A stretch of 51,498 nucleotides of DNA from an uncultured Monoglobus sp. (GTDB lineage Bacteria > Bacillota > Clostridia > Monoglobales > Monoglobaceae), in assembly GCA_947624775.1 (NCBI GenBank), contig CANQLT010000007.1:1-51498 (forward strand). Reading direction: 5' to 3'. This document shows, piece by piece, positions 18,895 to 29,800 of the stretch. A model generated the notes under the pieces. That model did not search any database and had not been told where the DNA came from. It saw only the letters and a program-made list of their open reading frames with translations. The position numbers and the translations under genes are program-made. Numbering within the stretch: position 1 is the first letter of the stretch; each line of letters opens with the position of its first letter.

Positions 18895-20097
18895 ATGAAA
18901 TATGTTGTTATACTGACCGACGGCGCGGCTGACACTCCGGTCGAGGAGCTGGGCGGCAAAACGCCGCTTGAGGCGGCGAGCAAGCCGAACATTGACGCGC
19001 TGGCGAAGCTCTCGGAGGTGGGAATGGTGAGGACCGTGCCCGATAATCTGCCCCCCGGAAGCGATGTGGCCAACCTGGCGGTTTTCGGCTACGATCCGCA
19101 GAAATACTACACGGGCCGCTCGCCCCTTGAGGCGGTCTCGATGAACGTGCCTCTCGAGCTTACCGACACGACCTTTAGGACCAATGTCGTCACCCTGTCG
19201 GATGAGCCAAATTACGAGGATAAGATAATGGTAGACTACAGCTCCGACGAGATCTCCACCGAGGAGGCTCGCGAGCTTATCAAATATGTAAACGAGAACT
19301 TGGGCTGTGAGGAATACGAGTTTTTCGGCGGTTTCAGCTACCGCCACCTGATGGTGTGGCACAACAAGAAAAACGAGTTTGAACTGACTCCGCCCCACGA
19401 TATATCCGATCGGGTGATCGGTCCGTACCTGCCTAAGGACGAGACTATTTTAAATTTAATGAAAAAAAGCTATGACCTGCTCAAAGACCATCCGATAAAC
19501 AAGGCGAGGATCGAGCGCGGCCTCAATCCCGCCAACTCGATATGGATATGGGGAAACGGCACAAAGCCGAACCTGACGACCTATATCGAGCGCTTCGGCG
19601 TCAGCGGCACGGTTGTTTCGGCGGTTGATCTCATCAAGGGCATCGGCATCTGTGCGGGGCTTGACGTGCCCGATATCGAGGGAGCCACGGGCAATATCAA
19701 CACCAACTTCGACGGCAAGGCCGAGGCGGCGGTAAGGGCCCTTAAAAACGGCGGCGATTTTGTCTATATCCATCTCGAGGCTCCCGACGAGGCGGGTCAC
19801 AGACACGAGATCGACAACAAGGTCAGGGCGATCGAGCTGATCGACCAAAAGATAGTCGCGCCCGTGCTGGAGTATCTGAGTGGCTGCGGCGAGGATTTTC
19901 GCATCCTGCTTATGCCCGACCACCCAACGCCGCTGGCGACCCGCACCCATTCGGCGGCTCCGATACCCTACATGCTGTATTCGAGCAATGACGAAAAGTC
20001 GAGCGGCGTTAAGTCTTTCACCGAGGCCGAGGCCGAAAAGACGGGCGTGTTCACCGAGCGCGGCTTTGAGCTTGCGGACAAATTATTCGCTAAATAA
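18895..20097 (+). CDS. apgM: Cofactor-independent phosphoglycerate mutase, archaeal-type (ApgM)
   Basis: Alkaline-phosphatase-superfamily metalloenzyme interconverting 3- and 2-phosphoglycerate. The 400-residue protein has KYVVILTDGAADTP (metal Asp), LPPGSDVANLAVFGYDP (catalytic Ser), YIHLEAPDEAGHRHE and LMPDHPTPLATRTHS (metal His/Asp residues). The start is the ATG at 18895-18897, with GAGGTG upstream; the GTG at 18886 is part of that site. Some close relatives were proposed to act as homoserine kinases; no threonine genes are nearby and a glycolytic gene is, which favours the mutase role. Confidence 0.9.
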   Translation: MKYVVILTDGAADTPVEELGGKTPLEAASKPNIDALAKLSEVGMVRTVPDNLPPGSDVANLAVFGYDPQKYYTGRSPLEAVSMNVPLELTDTTFRTNVVTLSDEPNYEDKIMVDYSSDEISTEEARELIKYVNENLGCEEYEFFGGFSYRHLMVWHNKKNEFELTPPHDISDRVIGPYLPKDETILNLMKKSYDLLKDHPINKARIERGLNPANSIWIWGNGTKPNLTTYIERFGVSGTVVSAVDLIKGIGICAGLDVPDIEGATGNINTNFDGKAEAAVRALKNGGDFVYIHLEAPDEAGHRHEIDNKVRAIELIDQKIVAPVLEYLSGCGEDFRILLMPDHPTPLATRTHSAAPIPYMLYSSNDEKSSGVKSFTEAEAEKTGVFTERGFELADKLFAK

Positions 20098-20146
20098 TCA
20101 AAGTAACGGCGTTTTTGATACGCGGACAAAATTATTTAAATATAAA

Positions 20147-20181
20147 GCGGCAAATCAAGAAAAATTTCTTGCATTTGCCGC
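20147..20181. terminator. Long hairpin between apgM and purA
   Basis: GCGGCAAAT/CAAGAAA pairs with TTTCTTG/ATTTGCCGC through 16 bp with one bulged C and an AA loop. The T-tract after it is short (GTTTCTGTG), so it may be a terminator for apgM, an RNA-stability stem or part of the purA leader. Confidence 0.5.
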
Positions 20182-20224
20182 GTTTCTGTGATAATATATA
20201 TAGGTGTGTTTAAAAAAGGAGTGA

Positions 20225-21502
<1,278 letters not shown>

Positions 21503-21547
21503 AAGATACGGACTGAAAATACACAGTGAGAAAGGCAGGTTCGAATT

Positions 21548-21919
21548 ATGGCTGAAAACACCAAAAAGGACGCTAAAGCGGCGGCTTCCAAGCCGAAAAA
21601 GAAAGCGGCGCCCAAAAAGAAAATAGCTATGACCGGAAACGAGTACCTTGAGTACAAGGGCAAAAAGCTGGTGAGAGTCGGCAACGAGATCCGCTACGGC
21701 AGCGCCGACGACCCGTATATCGCGTGTTTCCGTCTTGAGGACAACGAGGAGCTTAATGATTTGACCGTTTCAAAGCGGGTAATAATCGAGCTCAAGACCA
21801 ACGAGGGCAAAGCGTCAAAGCTGATGCGCCAGGCCGAGCGCGACGGGCTCTACAGAGCCTTCGATATCGGCATGTTCTGGCTCGATCAAGCTTTGGAGGC
21901 CGCCAAGACAATGAAATAA
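21548..21919 (+). CDS. Small conserved-looking protein with Lys/Ala-rich tail
   Basis: The family is not recognised. 123 residues: the first 27 are Lys/Ala-rich (KKDAKAAASKPKKKAAPKKK), resembling nucleic-acid-binding tails; the rest is a compact alpha/beta sequence (GNEYLEYKGKKLVRVGNEIR; YIACFRLEDNEELNDL; FDIGMFWLDQALEAAKTM). AAGG-type ribosome site 45 nt after purA, so probably co-transcribed. No signal peptide or membrane helix. Function unknown. Confidence 0.75.
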   Translation: MAENTKKDAKAAASKPKKKAAPKKKIAMTGNEYLEYKGKKLVRVGNEIRYGSADDPYIACFRLEDNEELNDLTVSKRVIIELKTNEGKASKLMRQAERDGLYRAFDIGMFWLDQALEAAKTMK

Positions 21920-21929
21920 TTTAAAACGA

Positions 21930-22200
21930 GGGGCGGATATTATCCGCCCCTAAAGCATTATATGTGCTATATTCAAAGGGGACGGGCGCCCGCGACATCC
22001 CTATTGGCGAATGGTGAATAATTTTCCCGGTGTAGGGCCGGATGCCCACATCCGGCCGGCGGCATGTGGGCATGCCGCCCTACGAACGTAGAGACTAGGA
22101 AATAGATACTAGGTACTAGGCTCTCCCCTTGGGGCGAGGCAGACGGGCGGCCGAGGTCGTCCGCCCCTACGGATTTTGAGGGCGAGGCAAAAACGGGAGG
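21930..22200. repeat. Mosaic of intergenic palindromic repeats
   Basis: Occupies the 343-nt gap between the small basic protein and mscL; no gene is seen. Components: the 19-bp unit with centre T (GGGCGGATA-T-TATCCGCCC, 21931-21949); GCGAATGGTGAATA near 22005; a double hairpin at 22036-22079; an AACGTAGAGACTAG..ACTAGGTACTAGG stretch (about 22085-22120) matching the arms at 12842-13071; and a degenerate GGGCGG..CCGCCCCTAC pair at about 22144-22170. Confidence 0.7.
22036..22079. repeat. Tandem hairpins with complementary loops
   Basis: GGCCGGATG-CCCA-CATCCGGCC directly followed by GGCGGCATG-TGGG-CATGCCGCC. Both stems are perfect 9-bp; the loops CCCA and TGGG are complementary, and ATGCCCACAT / ATGTGGGCAT can pair across the two units. 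Flanked by GTAGG and CCTAC. Confidence 0.75.
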
Positions 22201-22214
22201 ATATCCGCCCGAGC

Positions 22215-22247
22215 AAAAAACCGCCTTTTTGAAAAAGGCGGTTTTTT
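22215..22247. terminator. Bidirectional terminator downstream of mscL
   Basis: AAAAAACCGCCTTTTT-G-AAAAAGGCGGTTTTTT: 16-nt perfect arms with T-runs on both strands. Ends mscL (minus) and anything arriving from purA. Confidence 0.85.
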
Positions 22248-22262
22248 GATGAAGTTTTTAAA

Positions 22263-22670
22263 TTATTTAACTTCGGATGTACAGTGGGGGCACTTTGTGG
22301 CGCTCTTGTCGATCTCGCTCTTGCAGTAAGGACAAACCTTTGTCTTAACTTCCTCAACGACTTCTTCCTTCTTCTTGCCGAGGCTCATAACCTTGTTAAC
22401 AGCCTTAACCATAAAGAAGATGATGACAGCCATGATCAGGAAGTTGATTATCGCGGTAATGAACGAGCCGTACTTGAGGTCAACGCCCATGATTTTAAGC
22501 GACAGATCCGAGAAGTCAACGCCGCCGACCAAGCCCAGAATAGGCGAGATGATGTCGTTTGTCAGCGAGTCAACAATTGTCTTGAAGGCTCCGCCGATGA
22601 TAACGCCGACTGCCAGGTCCATAACATTGCCCTGAGCGATAAACTCCTTAAATTCCTTAATGATACCCAT
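22263..22670 (-). CDS. mscL: Large-conductance mechanosensitive channel with zinc-ribbon tail
   Basis: Pressure-release channel of the cytoplasmic membrane. 135 residues from the ATG at 22668-22670, which has AAGGAGGG upstream; an upstream in-frame ATG is rejected for lack of a site. Seen: [40 protein letters not shown], two membrane helices, then a charged helix. The last 22 residues are a zinc ribbon, [18 protein letters not shown], replacing the usual short end. A cytoplasmic zinc ribbon could affect gating or binding (inference). Confidence 0.93.
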   Translation of the reverse strand: MGIIKEFKEFIAQGNVMDLAVGVIIGGAFKTIVDSLTNDIISPILGLVGGVDFSDLSLKIMGVDLKYGSFITAIINFLIMAVIIFFMVKAVNKVMSLGKKKEEVVEEVKTKVCPYCKSEIDKSATKCPHCTSEVK

Positions 22671-22712
22671 GAATTTCCCTCCTTGCCTGAAAAATTTATG
22701 TATTTTTGTTTT

Positions 22713-22741
22713 ATTATAACATAACGATTTTTGCATATCAA
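22713..22741 (-). promoter_or_regulatory. Sigma-A promoter of mscL
   Basis: Minus strand TTGATA (plus 22736-22741), 17-nt spacer, TATAAT (plus 22713-22718). Back to back with the DUF445 promoter; the two -35 boxes are 10 nt apart. Confidence 0.75.
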
Positions 22742-22751
22742 GTATTTTTTC

Positions 22752-22780
22752 TTGAAAAACATAATATTTTGTGGTAAAAT
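22752..22780 (+). promoter_or_regulatory. Sigma-A promoter of the DUF445 gene
   Basis: TTGAAA (22752-22757), 17-nt spacer, TAAAAT (22775-22780). The start should fall near 22787, inside the inverted repeat at 22764-22802. Confidence 0.7.
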
Positions 22781-22802
22781 AGCTGTAATAACCACAAAAT
22801 AT
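22764..22802. promoter_or_regulatory. 12-bp inverted repeat around the DUF445 start site
   Basis: ATATTTTGTGGT (22764-22775) and ACCACAAAATAT (22791-22802), perfect arms 15 nt apart, straddling the -10 and the predicted +1. Suits a dimeric repressor or activator site; a leader hairpin is impossible if transcription starts inside it. Confidence 0.5.
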
Positions 22803-22813
22803 GAGGTGATACC

Positions 22814-23731
22814 ATGAATATACAGCTGATCGCGGGCCCGATCATGGGTCTGATCATCGGATATATCACAAACAGTATAGCGATAAAAATGCTGCTTCGC
22901 CCCTATGAGGCAAAATATATAGGACGCTTCAGGATCCCGTTCACCCCGGGGCTTATACCCAAAGAAAAAGGGAGGATCGCGGGCACGATCGGAAAGGTTA
23001 TAAGCGGCGAGCTTTTGAGCAGCGATACCCTGCGCGATACCCTGCTTTCCGACAAACTCATCGGCGGCATAAAAAACATGGTGAGCGGCGGGATAGACAG
23101 GCTCAAAAGGAGCAAAAACACTCTCAGGCAGTCGCTCTACGAAAAGACCGACAAGGACCTTGTGGACAACATGGCGTCGCGCATGACCGCCGACATAACG
23201 GGATTGATACACGAGCGCCTGTCGAAATTCAACTTCGGCACCGAGATCGCCAAAAAGGTGATAACCTCGACCCGCGACAAATACGCCGAGTCGGGCAGTT
23301 TAAAGGCGGTGTTTGCCAAAATGGTGGACGACAACATGATAAACAGCATGGCCGAGCCGCTTGGCAAGACGATCGACCGTCTGGTTTCCGAGAATTCCGA
23401 GGAGATAGTGGGCGGTGCTCTGGGCGGCGAGGTTGACAGGATCATGGACACCGAGCTTTCGGTTTTGGGCGAGAGGCTGGACAGCGAAAAGCCTCGTCTT
23501 GAGCAGGCGGCGGTCGATATATACAGACGGACGATCGAGAACGACCTGCCGAAAATTCTGGCGGTCGTGGATATAGCCAAAATAGTCGAGGACAAGATCA
23601 ACGGCTACGACGCGCGTATGCTCGAGGAGCTGGTGTTCTCGGTCATGAAAAAAGAGCTCAGCGCCATCGTGTGGCTGGGCGCCCTGCTGGGATTTATAAT
23701 GGGCTTCGCCAATGTGCTGATCAGCTTATAA
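22814..23731 (+). CDS. DUF445 family membrane protein
   Basis: Function unknown; DUF445 proteins are membrane-anchored with a long soluble middle. 305 residues: an N-terminal membrane segment ([20 protein letters not shown]), the family signature [36 protein letters not shown], a charged helical middle, and a C-terminal membrane segment ([20 protein letters not shown]). GAGGTG ribosome site. Single-gene unit with a terminator at 23739. Confidence 0.9.
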   Translation: MNIQLIAGPIMGLIIGYITNSIAIKMLLRPYEAKYIGRFRIPFTPGLIPKEKGRIAGTIGKVISGELLSSDTLRDTLLSDKLIGGIKNMVSGGIDRLKRSKNTLRQSLYEKTDKDLVDNMASRMTADITGLIHERLSKFNFGTEIAKKVITSTRDKYAESGSLKAVFAKMVDDNMINSMAEPLGKTIDRLVSENSEEIVGGALGGEVDRIMDTELSVLGERLDSEKPRLEQAAVDIYRRTIENDLPKILAVVDIAKIVEDKINGYDARMLEELVFSVMKKELSAIVWLGALLGFIMGFANVLISL

Positions 23732-23738
23732 AAAATGA

Positions 23739-23768
23739 CCTTCCCGAATTAACGGGAAGGATTTTTTA
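23739..23768 (+). terminator. Terminator of the DUF445 gene
   Basis: CCTTCCCG-AATTAA-CGGGAAGG followed by ATTTTTTAAT; 8-bp stem directly after the stop codon. Confidence 0.85.
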
Positions 23769-23814
23769 ATTGGGAAGAAATTATATTAATTAATTTTTTT
23801 CGATTCGGGTGAAC

Positions 23815-23833
23815 CGAGGGGCAGGGCCCCTCG
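23815..23833. terminator. GC-rich hairpin behind the GH3 gene
   Basis: CGAGGGGC-AGG-GCCCCTCG, 8-bp stem 3 nt beyond the GH3 stop. No T-tract follows it on the minus strand, so it may be a weak terminator or a 3'-end stabiliser. Confidence 0.4.
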
Positions 23834-23836
23834 ATT

Positions 23837-26800
23837 TTATTTAAGGTCGTTTATCGAGCCGGCGTTGTAGATGTTCTTAAAGCCCTGCTCTTTGGCGATC
23901 TCAGCAGCTTTGCCCGCGCGGTTGCCCGATGCGCAGTAGACGATGATAGTCTCGTTTTTGTCCTGCGTGCCCAGCCACTGCGCAAACTCGTCGACAGGAA
24001 CGTTAAGCGAGCCGTCTATGCTGTCCTGTGCGTATTCCTCGGCGGATCTCACGTCAACGGGCAGAGCGCCCGCCGCGATAAGCTCTTTGGCCGCGTCAGC
24101 CTTGATGTTCTCCTGTCTCGCGTCGGCAATGGCGATCTCGGCGTTTTGGCCGTTCCCGCTCAGATAAAGCGTCTCGCCGTCTGCGTCAAGCTCTTTAATG
24201 TCAAAATCGCATACCTTTTTGATAACGGTGCATTTTGTGCAGTTGTTCATTGTGATGAGCCAGCCTCCGTCGCAGCCCAGATACATCTGGCCGTCAGCTT
24301 CCAGCATGTCGTTGATCACCGGGTTCTCGGGCGCTCCGGGGTCGGACTCCGCGTAGTAGTCGGGTGTCGCGTCGATCCATACCGTTCCCATGGGGCTGGT
24401 GAGCAGCTTTGAGTTGCTGCCGCTCTTTGCCATAGCGGTCAACATTCCGTTCCAAACGGTCAGTTTCTCAACCGAGATGTCGCCGTATTCTTCGCTCAAA
24501 TCGGCTGATGAGACCTCTCCGGAGTATTTGTTGACAGCAGTCACGTCGCTGCCCTGAACAGTGATTATCGCCGAGTCGTTTTCGGCTGTGAGAGACGATG
24601 CCGAATCGATCGACGCTGCTCCGGCATTTCCGTAGAGCAGCTGTATGTAGTCAAAGTTTCCGACATAGCTGCCGGGTGTCAAACCTCTCACAAACAGACC
24701 CTTCTTGCCGCCGATCGCCGCTCCGCGCACTCTTGTTTTATAATTCTCGTATGCGTTCCAATCTTTGCCCACGTTCAGAAGCTGAGTGCCGATCTTGTTG
24801 TCATCCGTCAGCTTAGAGCTTTGAGCCGCGTCGGGTGTTGTGCCGTTCATGTCAACGAGGTAATACTCAACCGAGACTCCCGACTGCTTGGTGCCCACGT
24901 TCAGCTCTATGCCTACCAGATTGTCGGTGTCGACCTCTCCGAAATAGAATGTATCTTTGTCCTTAGTGTTGTCAACAACTTTGCCGCCGCTGGCGCCGGC
25001 ATTATCGCTGGTGGTTATCCTCTTTGAACCCGGTTCGGGCCAGCACTTGGTGTAATCCTCAAACTCAATGAATTTTTGGTCTACAACATCGGGCATAGGC
25101 TCAGGAGTGGGAGTAGCCGTGGGGGCAGGCGTCGGAGTCGCTTCAACGACCTCAGCTCCGGGCTCAAACAGCACGGCGTAAAGGTTCTTGTTAGAGCCGC
25201 CGCCGTACACGTAAACAGGTTTTCCGGCCTTGACGTTCATCTGAGCGGCGGATATGCTGCCGGTTCCGTATTGCTCGATCTTGTTGCCGTCCTCCTGGTC
25301 GATGTATATGCATCTCTGATCGTTGGCGTTAAATACCGCGGTCGCGACGCCGTCGCTGTCGGGTGTGAAGTAAACGCAGGTCGTTGTTCTGTCGCCTCTG
25401 CCGGCTTTGAGGCTTCGGGTAAACGTGATGGTCTTGCCGTTATATTTAAACGAGCCGCCCTTGTCGGTCGCCCAACCGCCGAAACCGTCAAGTCCCAGAC
25501 CGCCGATAAGCTGTGCTCCGCCCGCGCTGTCAAAGAACGCGTCGTACGCGGGATCGCTCAGATTATAAACTATCATGTCTTTTTTGATAGGCTCCGAGTA
25601 AACCGTGTCGGCTTTTTTGCCGATGGGAGCCGCCGCATCGGTGTTGTTCCACTCAAACAGCGATATTCTGTCGCCGTCTTTGAAACCGTCAAACTTGTAT
25701 TCTCCCGCAGAAGAGATGGGTTTTACGCTGCTTGCGGTCAGCGCGCCCGCGCTGTCGTATGAAGCCGCGAGAAGCGTTCCGCTTGCCGCGTCGGCCGTAA
25801 CGCTTACCGTTCCGCCCGTCTCGTTTGTTACGGTCATATTTGAATTGTTGTATATCGGGATGATATAGTCAAGGAACGCGCCGTTTGTCTGGACGTAGAT
25901 CGTGCCGCAGCCGTTCTCGTCAAGGGTAAGTCTGTCAAGTTCCGCTTTGGTAACGCCTATGTTGACTTCCTCCCATGTGTCGTATGAACCTGTGGCGGGA
26001 ATCGTGCCCGTTGCGAACAGCCAATCCGTGTTCGGCATCAGCGAAACGTTGATCACGCTGTCGACGGATTCCTTTGAAACTCTGGCGGTGATACCGGTCA
26101 GATTTTTGAGCATAACGCCGTCGAATCTCATCCATCTGGTCGTCGTGCTTCCGGCGCATTTGCCGCCGCTGGCGCCGGCATTGCCGGTGTTCAGGTTCGC
26201 GCCGCTGCCGTCGTCGGCGTTTTCGCCCTCAATCTGCAATGCCGCGTAAATCGTTAACTCGCCGCACTTACCGTTTGGATAGTTGGCGGCGGTGATTTTA
26301 TAAACGCCGTTGGAGTATAGCGTAAGCTCACCGGTGCTTAAATTGATTTCCGGATCTTTTCTGCCGGAGCCGTCCAGACGCTCAACGGTCCAGATCAGGG
26401 CGTCGCTTACGGCGCTGCCGCCGCTCATCGCGCTCAACGAGATCTTCGCGGGATCGCTCTCGGTGATAGTTCCGCTGATCGACGCGGAACCTGCGTTGAT
26501 TTTTCCGATTCCGTTTTCCGAATACTCTATAACGCCGTCGGTTATGATTCCGGCTGACGCCTCGATTGTGTAGTCGGGCGAGAGCTCGATCTTGGGAACG
26601 GCCAGCATCGCTTCGATCGCTTCGCTGACAGCCAGTTCAAGACCGTCGTCTATCAGCGCGCCTTCAACTGTGGAGTGGATCTCGCTGTAAATATCGTTAA
26701 GTTTCTGCCAATTCTCAGTCGTGTATGCCGGCTCCGGGCATGCCGCGTATGCGGCGTCCAAACGAGCGAGATAGTCCGCTTTTTTATCGGCGCTTATGCC

Positions 26801-29800
26801 GTCACGGTATTGCGATACGACCGGGAACGAATAGCTTGCCGAGCTTCCGTCCGCTTTTGACGCGGTGACGGTGATCGTCGTGACGCCTTCGGCGGCGCCG
26901 GCCGTAACCGTTCCGTTTTCGTCGACTTTGGCAACGTTCTCGTTGCCGCTCTTGTACGCAACGGTGATGCCGTTTGCCGCATAGTCGGTTATAACTTTGT
27001 CGTTTTTGAGCGTCACGCTGGCGTTCGCGGAAATGCTGTTGGCGGCGTTCGCGCCGTTGTTCACGCTGTACAGCTTGAGACCGGAGGGGATCGCGTAAAC
27101 GCTGTCGACGGATTCCGATATGTCGCCGCTTACTGTGAACTTGATCTCCTGCGCGTTCGCATCGTTGGCGTTTGCGCCGACTTTTGCGGTATACTCACCG
27201 GGGATAACATAATTCTGCTGCTTTGCCTCATCGAAGAAGTAAACGTCCGCGATGTTGAGGCTGAAGGTCGCGGTCTTGGTTTCACCGGGATTTAATGTCA
27301 ATCTGTCAAAGCCCTTGAGCTGCTTGAGCGGCAGCTTTTTGCCGTCCGCGCCGGGAACGGTTATATAGAGCTGAGCCACCTCATCGCCCGCAACGCTGCC
27401 TGTGTTTTTAACGTCGGCTGTGATCGTCACGGTGTCGTTGGCGTTCGCCGTTGTTTTATCGATTTTTATGTTGGAATATTCAAAGCTCGTGTAGCTCTTG
27501 CCGTAGCCGAACGGATAAACCGGAGTGCCGGTGTAGTACTGATAGGTTCTTCCGGGATAATCGGCGTCGGGGTTATTGATATCCGAGGACAGCTCGTAGT
27601 TTGTGAAATTGTATCCGATGTTGTCCACGGTTGTTTTGCTGCTGCCGAGAGGCATCTTGTCAAGATCCGACGCGGCATACCATGTGGTCGAGAGTCTGCC
27701 CGAGGGATTCGCGTCGCCCGTGAGTATTTTGCCCAGAGCGGTGCCCTGCGTCTGGCCGTTGTAGGATGTCCACAGCAGCGCCGCGCACTTGTCCTTAAAG
27801 CCTTCAACGTTCATCTGTCCCACCGTTTGCAGCGCGACGATCGTTTTGTCGGGATATGCTTCGCAGATCTGCTGAACATGCGCCTGAGACGAGGGCAGGC
27901 TGATGCCGCTTCTGTCGTGCGACTCGGAAGCGTCAACCGTGCCGAGGCCGTCCTGCTTGGGGACAGTGCAGCCGTAAGCCACAATAAAGTCCGCGTTGTC
28001 AAGCTCTGTCTTATAGCTCTCAACCGTGAACGGCTTGACCGCGGGCGTGGCCGAGATGATCAGATGCGCCGTCGCTACATATCCGCCCAGCGCGCCGTCA
28101 TAGGGCGCCTCGCAGGTGGCATATGTGGCGATGTTGTCGGTTTTCTGCGCTTCTATGTTAGCCACGTTGATTCCGCCAACGCCGTCCTCGCTGTAAGCGA
28201 TGTTGACCGTGCCGCCCATTCTGTCGCCGGTGGCTATTTCGGCTCTTATGGATTTAACGTCTTTGAAATCAACGTCTTTAATAACGGCATAAGCTTTGGG
28301 GGTCATATCGTTGAGAGCGGTGCCGGACTGCGTCATTCCCGCGACATTCTCGGCCTTTGAAAGATCAACCGCTCTTGTTTTTCCGTCGTTCAGAACCAGC
28401 GTCAGGCTCTTTAAGTTGAACAAAAGCTCGTCGTCCGAAACGGCGCCCAGATGGTTTATTTCGGAACCGGGGTATTTCTTTTGTATCTCCTCTTTTATGC
28501 CCTCGACGGGGGTCTTTGTCTTGGTCGGAGAACCCGAGTAGTCGCCGAGAACCAGCTTGTCTGCCAAGTTTCCGACAACCGCGACTTTATATCCGCCGTC
28601 TTTTCCTTTCAGAGGCAGAGCGTTGTTTTTGTTCTCGAGCATAACCCAGCTTTCCTCGGCCGCTTTTTCGGCGACGGCAACGCTTTCGTCCGACTCGATA
28701 ACATCTTTTGATATATCCTTATACTTGGGATTCTTGTCAAACTCGCCCGTTTTCATGCGCTGCAAAAACAGCTCGTATACCATGATGTCCAAAGCTTCCT
28801 CGCTGAGCAGACCCTGCTGGACCGCGGACGCCACCTGTGTCGTGCCTGCGCCGCCGCTGTTGCAGTCAAGGCTCGAGCCCGCGTTCACGATTTTTGAAAC
28901 CGTCATGGGCGAAGTGATTTGGTCAAGAGGCAGGTCGGGATAGAGCTTCTTTCTCAGAGGCTGCTGTCCGAAAGCGTTGTCCCAGGCTCCGCAGTCGCCC
29001 ACAACAAAGCCGCCGAAACCGTAGGTCCTGCGCAGCAGATCATTCAAGAGATAAGAGTTGGCGCTGGATGCTATGTAGTCGATCTTCTGTCCGTCCATCG
29101 ACGTGAGTATTTGACCGTTTCTGTACACGGTGCTTCCGTTGTAAGAGCTCATAACCGCCGCGGGATCCGCGTTTTTGGTGATGTCGCGGAAAGCTCTCGT
29201 GTAATATTCGCGCATTGTGCGCTCGTTCATGATTGAGGTTCCGCTGAAACGCTCGCCCTCAACGTTGTTCGCTGCGTAGTGCTTGAGCGTTGTCATTGTT
29301 TTCAGGTATTTGTCATCCGTTCCCTGCATACCGCGTACCGCGGCGCTGCCTATCTCGGATGTCAGATACGGGTCCTCGCCGTAGCTTTCTTCGTTTCTGC
29401 CCCAGCGCGGATCGCGCGCCATGTTGATGGTGGGGTTCCAGTAGTTTAAGTCCTTGGGATTAATTGCTCTCGCCTCGGTGGACGTGATGTCCATTGCGGT
29501 CTGCATAAGAGCGGTGTCCCATGTGTTCGACATCGCGAGGCTTGAGGGGAAGCTCGTCGCTTTTCCCTGACGGGCCACGCCGTGGATGCCTTCGCGCCAG
29601 TAGTAGTAGCTCTGAACGCCCAGACGGCTGATGGCAGGAGCGTTTTTCGCCGCTGTCTGCGCCGCTTTCTCCTCAAGGGTCATGCGGGATACCAGATCGG
29701 CCGCTCTCTCCTCAAAGCTGAGCGACTCGTCCTGATAGGGCAGCAGATCCGCCGCAGTTTGGGCTTCGGGAGCGATTTGTTCGCTTTGAACTGTCTGCTC

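Noticed and set aside
18895..20097. Homoserine kinase (ThrB2-like)
   Set aside because: Same superfamily, but no threonine genes are nearby and a glycolytic gene is divergent; kept as a secondary possibility only.
23837..24110. Separate small rhodanese gene at the end of the GH3 gene
   Set aside because: No ribosome site or suitable start precedes the domain and the reading frame is continuous, so it is treated as fused.
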